From GCA-2687515 sp963582805 (GTDB taxonomy: Bacteria > Pseudomonadota > Alphaproteobacteria > Rhodospirillales > UBA2165): a stretch of DNA of 11,023 nucleotides. This document shows positions 5,532 to 11,023 of this stretch, piece by piece. Below the pieces are notes generated by a model. It saw only the letters and a list, made by a program, of their open reading frames with translations. It ran no database searches and was not told where the DNA came from. Each line of letters starts with the position of its first letter. Positions within the stretch are counted from its first letter, which is position 1. Both the position numbers and the translations under genes were made by a program. Location of the stretch: contig CAUZTZ010000121.1 of assembly GCA_963582805.1 (NCBI GenBank), forward strand, positions 1 through 11,023, written 5' to 3'.

Positions 5532-5948
5532 ATGAGCGCCAACGAATCCAACGTGATCCACGCCTTCGATCTGGCCGATGCCGCGCAATCGGTGCGCCAT
5601 GTCTTTATCCGCGATCTGGTGCTGGATTGCCTGATCGGCGTCCATAAGCATGAGCAGGACAAGCCGCAACGGGTGCGCATTAATTTGGATCTGGCGGTTT
5701 TGGAAGGCGCCGCCGCCCAATCTGATCGCTTGCAGGACGTGGTCTGCTATGAAGACATGGCCACCGGAATTCGCAATCTGGTGGCATCTGATCACGTCAA
5801 TCTGGTGGAAACCCTGGCCGAAAATATCGCCGAACTTTCCTTAAGCGATGCGCGGGTGCGAACCGCGCGGGTGCGCGTCGAAAAGCTGGATGTGTTCGAA
5901 GACGCGGCCAGCGCCGGCGTCGAAATTGAGCGAATTCGCAACCATTAA
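5532..5948 (+). CDS. folB: Dihydroneopterin aldolase
   Basis: FolB cleaves 7,8-dihydroneopterin to 6-hydroxymethyl-dihydropterin and glycolaldehyde in folate biosynthesis, working as a cytosolic octamer. The 138 residues cover the full family fold plus about 20 extra N-terminal residues before R22-H-V-F-I-R-D-L. Key positions seen are E41 in IGVHKHEQ, Y73 in VVCYEDM, E93 in NLVETLAE (pterin anchoring in the family), and K118 in VEKLD, the expected catalytic lysine. The start ATG at 5532 has only a weak GGA upstream. The first in-frame codons have no other ATG closer to the domain, so the short N-terminal extension seems real. It directly follows the pteridine reductase-like gene and is probably cotranscribed with it. 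A terminator-like inverted repeat starts at its stop codon. Confidence 0.92.
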   Translation: MSANESNVIHAFDLADAAQSVRHVFIRDLVLDCLIGVHKHEQDKPQRVRINLDLAVLEGAAAQSDRLQDVVCYEDMATGIRNLVASDHVNLVETLAENIAELSLSDARVRTARVRVEKLDVFEDAASAGVEIERIRNH

Positions 5949-5995
5949 ATTGCATGTTTTGCAGCCGGTTTGTGCGCCAACCCCTTGCAATTTTT
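5947..5995 (+). terminator. Terminator-like inverted repeat after folB
   Basis: AAATTGCA at 5947-5954 and TGCAATTT at 5986-5993 form a perfect 8-bp inverted repeat, and the second arm runs into a TTTTT tract (5991-5995). The 31-base loop has a small GGTT/AACC pair (5967-5970 and 5979-5982) that could extend the structure. The stem is AT-rich and the loop long, so it is a weak but well-placed candidate for ending the folB transcript. Confidence 0.4.
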
Positions 5996-6296
5996 AGGTT
6001 TTCACCGGCGCCCGGTCGTGCAACTTGTACACAGGCGATAACCAATACCCCAATATGCTAATGTAATTGCCATGTTTCAGTCTGTAACAATCCCGTTACG
6101 CACCAAATGGTTAAAATCATTTGTTTTCAATGGCTTGTAATAGTTGCCATTATTTTGTGCAAATTCAGAAAATTTATTGTTTTCCAGGGGATAGAAGACT
6201 CAAGCTCCGGTTTTCAACATATTTATACACAAGCTTGGTGATCCGGTATTTTCTTGTCATTGTAGGCCTACGTTGCGGCAAAACGGCGTAAACCAA
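5996..6296. other. AT-rich intergenic region before uvrC, with DnaA-box-like sites
   Basis: No gene is visible here. The stretch is much richer in A and T than its surroundings, above all at 6055-6260. It contains TTATACACA at 6223-6231, which fits the bacterial DnaA-box consensus TTWTNCACA, and TTGTACACA at 6025-6033 in the same orientation with one mismatch. Short palindromes crowd it: GTAAC-N6-GTTAC (6084-6099), CAAATG-N8-CATTTG (6104-6123), AATGGC-N11-GCCATT (6129-6151) and the perfect GTAGGCCTAC (6262-6271). The uvrC promoter must lie here, but I cannot pick one with confidence. Confidence 0.4.
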
Positions 6297-8201
6297 ATGT
6301 CCCAGGCACTATCAGCAAAGCAACCCGCGAAGCCGGCCGCATCCGGCGATAAGGGCGAGAATGCCGGCGTCGCGGCCATTCGCGCCGCGCTCAAGACTTT
6401 GCCCGGCACGCCCGGCGTTTACCGCATGATCAGCGCCGACGATCAGGTGCTCTATGTGGGCAAGGCGAAAAACCTGAAAAAGCGGGTCGCCAGCTATACC
6501 AACCTCAATCGCCAGGGCTTGCGCATCGCCCGCATGATCAACCGCACCCGGGCCATGGAGTTCGTCACCACCCATACCGAGGCCGAGGCGTTGCTTTTGG
6601 AAGCCAACCTGATCAAGCGTTTGGCGCCCCACTACAATATCCTGCTGCGCGACGACAAGTCGTTTCCCTATATCCTGGTCACCGGCGATCACGATTTTCC
6701 GCAAGTGCTGAAATACCGGGGCGCGCGCAACCGGGACGGCCAGTATTTCGGACCCTTCGCATCGGCCGGGGCGGTCAATCAATCGCTGGCGGTATTGCAG
6801 CGGGCGTTTCTTCTTCGCACCTGCTCCAACGCGGTGTTCGAGGCGCGCACCCGGCCCTGCCTGTTGCACCAGATCAAGCGTTGCGCGGCGCCTTGCGTCG
6901 GCGGCGCCGGGGCCGGCGAATATGGCGAGCTGGTCGATCAGGCGCGCCAGTTCCTGACCGGCAAATCGAAAGCCATTCAGGAACGTTTGGCCGCCCAGAT
7001 GCAATCGGCCAGCGACAATCTGGAGTTTGAAAAAGCCGCCATCTTGCGTGACCGCATCCGCGCCATGACCACCATCCAGGCGCGCCAGGACATCAATTCG
7101 GCCAACGTGAACGAGGCCGATCTGGTGGCCCTGCACAGCGCCGGCGGTCAGGCCTGCATCCAGGTGTTTTTTATTCGCGGCTTCTCCAACTACGGCAACC
7201 GGGCCTATTACCCGGCGCACGCCGCCGACGCCGAGCCGGAACAGATCATCGAGGCGTTTCTGGGCCAGTTTTACGCCAACAAAACGCCGCCCCGCCTGGT
7301 TATCCTGAGCCACAAATTGACCGAGCCGGTGGTCATGGCGGCGGCCTTGTCCGAGCGCGCCGGGCGCGGCGTCAAAATCGAAGTGCCCACAAGGGGGCAC
7401 AAGCGGGCGATGATCGGCATGGCCCTGGTCAACGCCGAACAAGCCCTTGGCCGGCGTCTGGTAGAAAGCGCCTCGCAGCGCATGCTGTTGGAAAAACTGG
7501 CCGAGCGGTTCGAGCTCGAGGGCCCGCCGGAGCGCATTGAAGTATACGACAACAGCCATATATCGGGCACCAACGCGGTCGGCGCGATGATCGTCGCCGG
7601 GCCCGACGGCATGACCAAAAACGCTTACCGCAAATACAATATCAAAAACGCAAACATGGAGCCGGGCGACGATTACGCCATGATGCGCGAGGTTTTGACC
7701 CGGCGCTTTGGCCGCGCGTTGGACGAAGACCCGGAACGGCTCGGCTCGGGCTGGCCCGGTTTGGTGCTGATCGACGGCGGCGCCGGCCATCTTTCGGTGG
7801 CCGCCGAAATATTCTCCGAGCTGGGCATATCCGACGTGCCGTTCGCCGCCATCTCCAAGGGCCCCGACCGGGACGCCGGGCGTGAGCAGTTTCACCTGCC
7901 GGGGCGAAGTGCGTTTCGCTTGGACAGCCGCGATCCGGTCCTGTACTTTTTGCAGAGGCTCCGCGACGAGGCGCACCGCTTTGCCATCGGCACGCATCGG
8001 GCGCGGCGGGCCAAACAGATCGAACGCTCGCCGCTGGACGAGATTCAAGGGGTCGGCGGCGCGCGCAAGAAGGCCTTGCTGCATCATTTCGGATCGGCGC
8101 GCACGGTAGCGCAAGCCGGGCTTACCGATCTGGAAGCGGTCGACGGCATCTCCAAGGCGCTTGCCGGGCGCATTTATGGCTGGTTTCATCCCGACGAATG
8201 A
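6297..8201 (+). CDS. uvrC: UvrABC excinuclease subunit C
   Basis: UvrC makes both incisions around DNA lesions in nucleotide excision repair. All family parts are visible in its 634 residues. The GIY-YIG nuclease domain spans about 36-115 (GVYRMI, LYVGKAKNLKKR, and LLLEANL with the likely catalytic E102). A four-cysteine set, C176, C188, C196 and C200, is placed as in Fe-S-binding UvrC. The UVR domain for UvrB contact is at about 236-270. The RNase H-like 5' nuclease domain has YDNSHISG (D418), LVLIDGGAGH (D493) and DEAHRFAI (H560), with a C-terminal helix-hairpin-helix pair at about 580-630. ATG 6297 is preferred; TTG 6273 would add eight residues. Neither has a strong ribosome-binding site. 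The N-terminal 28 residues before the domain are Ala/Lys-rich and variable. It is followed 58 bases later by pgsA on the same strand. Confidence 0.96.
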   Translation: MSQALSAKQPAKPAASGDKGENAGVAAIRAALKTLPGTPGVYRMISADDQVLYVGKAKNLKKRVASYTNLNRQGLRIARMINRTRAMEFVTTHTEAEALLLEANLIKRLAPHYNILLRDDKSFPYILVTGDHDFPQVLKYRGARNRDGQYFGPFASAGAVNQSLAVLQRAFLLRTCSNAVFEARTRPCLLHQIKRCAAPCVGGAGAGEYGELVDQARQFLTGKSKAIQERLAAQMQSASDNLEFEKAAILRDRIRAMTTIQARQDINSANVNEADLVALHSAGGQACIQVFFIRGFSNYGNRAYYPAHAADAEPEQIIEAFLGQFYANKTPPRLVILSHKLTEPVVMAAALSERAGRGVKIEVPTRGHKRAMIGMALVNAEQALGRRLVESASQRMLLEKLAERFELEGPPERIEVYDNSHISGTNAVGAMIVAGPDGMTKNAYRKYNIKNANMEPGDDYAMMREVLTRRFGRALDEDPERLGSGWPGLVLIDGGAGHLSVAAEIFSELGISDVPFAAISKGPDRDAGREQFHLPGRSAFRLDSRDPVLYFLQRLRDEAHRFAIGTHRARRAKQIERSPLDEIQGVGGARKKALLHHFGSARTVAQAGLTDLEAVDGISKALAGRIYGWFHPDE

Positions 8202-8259
8202 GGCCGCCAAGTTTAAGAACAGGTACAAGAACAGGACGCCTAAGAGAAAAAATCGGAAA

Positions 8260-8877
8260 ATGCTGACCAACCTGCCCAATATCCTGACCCTGTCGCGCAT
8301 CGGCGCGATCCCGCTGCTGATCGCGACCTTCTACATCCAAGGGCCGTTGGGCAACTGGCTGGGTCTGGGCATATTGTCGTTCGCCGGCGTCACCGATTTT
8401 TTCGACGGCTATTTCGCCCGCGCCTGGCATCAGCAATCCTTTTTTGGAAAATTCCTCGACCCGATTGCCGACAAGCTGCTGGTGTCGGCGCTGTTGTTGA
8501 TGCTGGTGGCCTTCGGGCGGGTTCCCGGCATCGCCGTGCTGCCCGCGGTGGTTATCCTGTGCCGGGAAATTCTGGTGTCGGGCCTGCGCGAATTTCTTGC
8601 CGAGACCCAGGTCAGCGTGCCGGTCAGCCGGCTGGCCCAGTGGAAGACAACCTTGCAACTGCTGGTGCTCGGGTTTCTGCTGGTCGGCCCCGCCGGGCCC
8701 CAATTCGGCCCCTTGACGACCACCGATGTCGGCGTCATCGGGCTTTGGATCGCCGCCATTTTGACCCTGACCACCGGCTATGATTATTTGCGCATCGGCA
8801 TCGCCCATGTGGGCAAGCTCGATAATCCGGACCGCCCCGAAGACGCGCCGGGCGGGGCCGGCGGGGAGCCGGAATGA
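8260..8877 (+). CDS. pgsA: CDP-diacylglycerol-glycerol-3-phosphate 3-phosphatidyltransferase
   Basis: PgsA joins CDP-diacylglycerol and glycerol-3-phosphate to give phosphatidylglycerophosphate, the first committed step to phosphatidylglycerol and cardiolipin, in the inner membrane. The CDP-alcohol phosphatidyltransferase motif is complete: D49-G50-x2-A53-R54-x8-G63-x3-D67-x3-D71. The opening LTNLPNILTLSRIGAIPLL is typical of the enzyme, and several hydrophobic helices follow over the 205 residues. The C-terminal tail after about residue 185 is polar and rich in Pro, Gly and Glu, slightly longer than in E. coli. ATG 8260 puts the start right at the conserved N-terminus; earlier in-frame starts at 8161 or 8176 lie inside uvrC and add a Lys/Arg/Asn-rich leader without support. 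Its stop overlaps the mobB start (ATGA), suggesting translational coupling to the molybdenum cofactor genes. Confidence 0.93.
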   Translation: MLTNLPNILTLSRIGAIPLLIATFYIQGPLGNWLGLGILSFAGVTDFFDGYFARAWHQQSFFGKFLDPIADKLLVSALLLMLVAFGRVPGIAVLPAVVILCREILVSGLREFLAETQVSVPVSRLAQWKTTLQLLVLGFLLVGPAGPQFGPLTTTDVGVIGLWIAAILTLTTGYDYLRIGIAHVGKLDNPDRPEDAPGGAGGEPE

Positions 8878-9377
8878 ACATATTCGGCATCGCCGGTTGG
8901 AGCGGCAGCGGCAAGACCACGCTGATCGTCAATCTGTTGCCGGAATTGACAACGCGCGGCCTCAGCGTTTCCACCGTCAAGCACGCCCACCACGAATTTG
9001 ATATCGACAAGCCGGGCAAGGATTCCTTTGTCCACCGGATGTCGGGCGCGACCGAGGTGGTCATCGGCTCCAAAACCCGCTGGGCGCTGATGCACGAGTT
9101 GCGCGGCGCGCCGGAACCGAGCTTGCCCGAATTGATCTCCCACATGGCGCCGGTGGATCTGTATCTGGTCGAGGGTTTCAAATGGGAAGACCACGCCAAG
9201 CTGGAAGTGCACCGCCCATCCGTGGGCAAACCCCTGCTGCAACCGGACGATCCCACCATCCGCGCCATCGCATGCAACGTAAAGCTGGACGGAATGCCGG
9301 TGCCGGTGATGGATGTGGACGACGTTGCCGGGATCGCCGATTTCATCCTCGATCAGTGCCAGCTAAAGGCGGCGTGA
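8874..9377 (+). CDS. mobB: Molybdopterin-guanine dinucleotide biosynthesis adaptor MobB
   Basis: MobB is a small GTP-binding P-loop protein that assists MobA in attaching GMP to molybdopterin, forming the MGD cofactor of DMSO-reductase-type enzymes. The 167 residues show the Walker A loop G8-W-S-G-S-G-K-T-T16, the K36-H-A-H-H-E-F-D-I-D segment, the H54-R-M-S-G-A motif and L98-V-E-G-F-K103, all typical for the family. The ATG at 8874 overlaps the pgsA stop by four bases, and its start is fixed by the P-loop only eight residues in. moeA follows after three bases. No mobA is in the window, so the guanylyltransferase must be elsewhere or beyond the right edge. Confidence 0.93.
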   Translation: MNIFGIAGWSGSGKTTLIVNLLPELTTRGLSVSTVKHAHHEFDIDKPGKDSFVHRMSGATEVVIGSKTRWALMHELRGAPEPSLPELISHMAPVDLYLVEGFKWEDHAKLEVHRPSVGKPLLQPDDPTIRAIACNVKLDGMPVPVMDVDDVAGIADFILDQCQLKAA

Positions 9378-9380
9378 GCC

Positions 9381-10661
9381 ATGAACGATCTGGACGATTG
9401 CTTTCGAAGCGACGATAAACGGCTCACCGTCGGCGAAGCGGTGCGCCGGTTTGCGAGCGGCATCGGCCCCGCCGCCGGCACCGAAATGATTGCCACCGGC
9501 GCCGCTCATGGCCGCATCTTAAGCGCCAATATCAGCGCCCGCTTCGACACCCCGCCCAGCGATAACTCCGCCGTCGACGGCTATGTTGTGTATTTCGATG
9601 ATCTGGCGGCGGTGGGCGAAACCACGCTCCCCATCGCCGGGCGCATCGCCGCCGGGCATCCGTTGGACGGTACCCAGAAGCGCCGCGAGGCGATGCAGAT
9701 ATTCACCGGCGCACCGGTGCCCAACGGCGATGGCGGCGCCGGCCCGGACACCATTTTCATGGTCGAAGATTGCCGGGTGGACCAAAATACCGTGACCCTG
9801 CCGGCCGGCATCAAGCGCGGCGCCAACCTTCGCAGCGCCGGCGAGGACGTCAAGGCCGGCACCGTGGTCTTGCAAGCCGGTGCGCGCCTTCGCCCGCCCG
9901 ATATCGCCATGGCGGCGTCCCTTGGGTTCGGTGAAATTCCGGTCTACCGGCGTCTCAAGGCGGCGGTATTTTCCACCGGCGACGAGGTGCGCGAGCCGGG
10001 CGCGCCCCTGGATGCGGGCTGTATCTACGATGCCAACCGCTTCGCCATTATGGCCATGCTCGAGCGCCTCGGCTGCCAGGTGCATGACCTCGGCATTTTT
10101 CCCGATGATCGCGCCACCATAGAAGGCGCGCTCAAAGCGGCCGCTGGCGGGCATGATTTGTTAATGACATCGGGCGGCGTCTCCAAGGGCGAAGAAGATC
10201 ATGTGCGCGCCTCGGTCGAAGCCCTGGGCGCGGTCAATTTCTGGAACCTGGCGATCAAGCCGGGGCGCCCGGTGGCGCTTGGCTATGTGGAGGCGGGCGG
10301 CGCCAAGACGCCGTTCGTGGGCTTGCCCGGCAATCCGGTGGCGGTGATGGTCACGTTTTTGAAAATCGCGCGCCCCATTGTCTTGCTGCTGGCCGGCGCC
10401 GGCGCTGGTGAGCCTGCTTTGTTCAAGGTTGCCGCCGGCTTTGATTTCGAAAAAAAGCCGGGCCGCCGGGAATGGTTGCGGGCGTCGCTGGCCCGGACGA
10501 ATAGCGGCGTGCTTACCGCCAACAAATATTCCGAAGACGGCTCGGGCATCATATCGTCGCTGGTCGCCGCCGACGGTCTGGTCGAACTGGACGAGGATTT
10601 GACATCCGTGCGCCAGGGCGAGCTGGTGGATTTCCTGTCGTTTAACGAGGTGATGAGCTGA
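9381..10661 (+). CDS. moeA: Molybdopterin molybdenumtransferase MoeA
   Basis: MoeA inserts molybdate into adenylylated molybdopterin, completing the molybdenum cofactor in the cytosol. The 426 residues are near the family length. Conserved blocks appear in order: P58-P-S-D-N-S-A-V-D-G-Y68 (the usual DNSAMDGY block, with Val for Met), STGDE at 198-202, Y216-D-A-N-R220, the T263-S-G-G-V-S-K-G-E-E-D-H274 nucleotide/MPT site, KPGRPVALGY at 293-302 and G314-L-P-G-N-P-V320. The last block of about 70 residues is the domain IV barrel. A short extra N-terminal stretch of about 13 residues (acidic, with C7) precedes the usual start of homology. The ATG at 9381 lies three bases after the mobB stop. The TGA overlaps the moaD ATG by one base (TGATG). 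Confidence 0.95.
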   Translation: MNDLDDCFRSDDKRLTVGEAVRRFASGIGPAAGTEMIATGAAHGRILSANISARFDTPPSDNSAVDGYVVYFDDLAAVGETTLPIAGRIAAGHPLDGTQKRREAMQIFTGAPVPNGDGGAGPDTIFMVEDCRVDQNTVTLPAGIKRGANLRSAGEDVKAGTVVLQAGARLRPPDIAMAASLGFGEIPVYRRLKAAVFSTGDEVREPGAPLDAGCIYDANRFAIMAMLERLGCQVHDLGIFPDDRATIEGALKAAAGGHDLLMTSGGVSKGEEDHVRASVEALGAVNFWNLAIKPGRPVALGYVEAGGAKTPFVGLPGNPVAVMVTFLKIARPIVLLLAGAGAGEPALFKVAAGFDFEKKPGRREWLRASLARTNSGVLTANKYSEDGSGIISSLVAADGLVELDEDLTSVRQGELVDFLSFNEVMS

Positions 10662-10918
10662 TGAAGGTGTTGTATTTTGCCTGGATGCGCGAACGCGTCG
10701 GCATTGCCGAAGAAGACGTGGAGCTGCCCGCCGGCGTCGGTGACGTGGCCGGGCTGATCGAATGGATGAAAACACGCGGCGGCGGGTTTGAAGGCGCCTT
10801 CACCGAAATGACGGTGGTGCGGACGGCTGTCAATCAGGTCCATGTGGACCTGTCACACCCGCTTGCAAACGGCGACGAGGTGGCGTTCTTCCCGCCGGTA
10901 ACGGGAGGCGCACATTGA
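10661..10918 (+). CDS. moaD: Molybdopterin synthase small subunit MoaD, with atypical C-terminus
   Basis: MoaD is the ubiquitin-like sulfur carrier of molybdopterin synthase. Its C-terminal Gly-Gly is adenylylated by MoeB, turned into a thiocarboxylate, and inserted into the MoaE active site. The 85 residues have the beta-grasp layout: KVLYFAWMRERVG at the start, HPLANGDEVAFFPPVTGG at the end. The frame then runs on by two codons, so the translated protein ends G82-G83-A84-H85. Since the family needs a free terminal glycine, this tail should block activation unless it is trimmed or the annotation differs. The ACGGGAGGC that encodes T-G-G also serves as the moaE ribosome-binding site, and the moaE TTG overlaps the moaD stop by four bases, which may explain why the stop has shifted. 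The start ATG at 10661 is coupled to the moeA stop. Confidence 0.9.
   Translation: MKVLYFAWMRERVGIAEEDVELPAGVGDVAGLIEWMKTRGGGFEGAFTEMTVVRTAVNQVHVDLSHPLANGDEVAFFPPVTGGAH
10903..10908 (+). promoter_or_regulatory. Ribosome-binding site for moaE (inside moaD)
   Basis: GGGAGG at 10903-10908 is a strong Shine-Dalgarno sequence six bases ahead of the TTG at 10915. It decides in favour of TTG as the moaE start, since no ATG or GTG lies close by in that frame before the conserved IRVQ opening. The same bases code the Gly-Gly of MoaD. Confidence 0.6.
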
Positions 10919-11023
10919 TCCGGGTGCAAGCGCAGGATTTTGATGCCGGCGCCGAAATTACCGCCATGCGCGCCCGCATAGCCGAAGCCGGCGCCGATAC
11001 TGGCGGCTTGTGTTCCTTTATCG
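10915..11023 (+). CDS. moaE: Molybdopterin synthase catalytic subunit MoaE (5' part)
   Basis: The frame opens with TTG-ATC-CGG-GTG (M-I-R-V-Q) and runs off the right end after 36 codons. The visible residues, IRVQAQDFDAGAEI at the N-terminus followed by an Ala/Arg-rich helix and then G-G-L-C-S-F-I, match the first beta strand, helix and second strand of MoaE. MoaE combines with thiocarboxylated MoaD to add two sulfurs to precursor Z (cPMP). The catalytic lysine and arginine region lies outside the window. The start overlaps the moaD stop by four bases and is translationally coupled. Confidence 0.88.
   Translation, partial: MIRVQAQDFDAGAEITAMRARIAEAGADTGGLCSFI

Noticed and set aside
8161..8259. 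Longer pgsA start inside the uvrC 3' end
   Set aside because: It adds a Lys/Arg/Asn-rich leader without a ribosome-binding site, while ATG 8260 sits exactly at the conserved N-terminus.
6312..8300. A 662-codon open frame on the minus strand, antisense to uvrC and the start of pgsA
   Set aside because: It mirrors the third-position GC bias of uvrC, shows no recognisable domain, and uvrC on the other strand has all its motifs. It is a shadow frame.
1..11023. CRISPR array, tRNA or rRNA genes, phage or toxin-antitoxin genes
   Set aside because: No regularly spaced repeats, cloverleaf-like stretches, rRNA-like conserved blocks or small paired toxin-antitoxin genes were visible on either strand.

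Overview
The window reads as a chromosomal segment of a free-living alphaproteobacterium, probably in or near the Rhodospirillales. That placement is an inference from GC-rich codon use, the gene order (pteridine reductase-like SDR, folB, uvrC, pgsA, then mobB-moeA-moaD-moaE), and CTAG-bounded palindromic repeats of a kind familiar in that class. No rRNA, tRNA, CRISPR array, phage gene or transposase gene was seen.

Left part (1-1060): the 3' end of a DsrE/DsrF-like gene is followed closely by a tusA-family sulfur carrier gene. A small ArsR-family repressor converges on them, with a hairpin between. The repressor carries two cysteines 66 residues apart, at the positions of the SqrR/BigR persulfide sensors, so this looks like a sulfur-trafficking island with its own redox or sulfide sensor. 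A gene-poor stretch follows. It may hold a decayed coding remnant, and it ends in a good sigma70-type promoter.

Middle left (1061-3700): there are three single genes. The first is an unrecognised four-helix membrane protein with a cytosolic or periplasmic coiled coil. The second is a lipoprotein with an HExxH gluzincin metallopeptidase signature. The third is a Crp/Fnr-family regulator whose recognition helix closely resembles that of E. coli CRP. The Crp gene ends exactly at a 280-bp non-coding element with terminal inverted repeats and a TA duplication (MITE-like). The element supplies the last base of the stop codon. A second, partial repeat end is fused directly to it.

Middle right (3698-5948): a Na+/Ca2+ exchanger (YrbG type) is followed by a PTR1/FolM-like pteridine reductase and dihydroneopterin aldolase (folB), the latter two forming a folate/pterin pair. 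An AT-rich 348-bp intergenic region follows, with a terminator-like hairpin, two DnaA-box-like sequences and several short palindromes.

Right part (6297-11023): a tightly packed run of uvrC (excision nuclease subunit C), pgsA (phosphatidylglycerophosphate synthase), mobB, moeA, moaD and the start of moaE. From pgsA onward the genes overlap or nearly touch (ATGA, 3-bp gap, TGATG, TTGA), so they are probably translationally coupled. The molybdopterin genes cover MPT synthase (moaD/moaE), molybdenum insertion (moeA) and MGD formation (mobB). The MoaD reading frame ends Gly-Gly-Ala-His rather than Gly-Gly, which is unusual.

Most of the window is ordinary housekeeping sequence. The points that deserve a second look are the MITE-like element, the SqrR-like repressor, the MoaD tail, the unknown membrane protein and the AT-rich region before uvrC.
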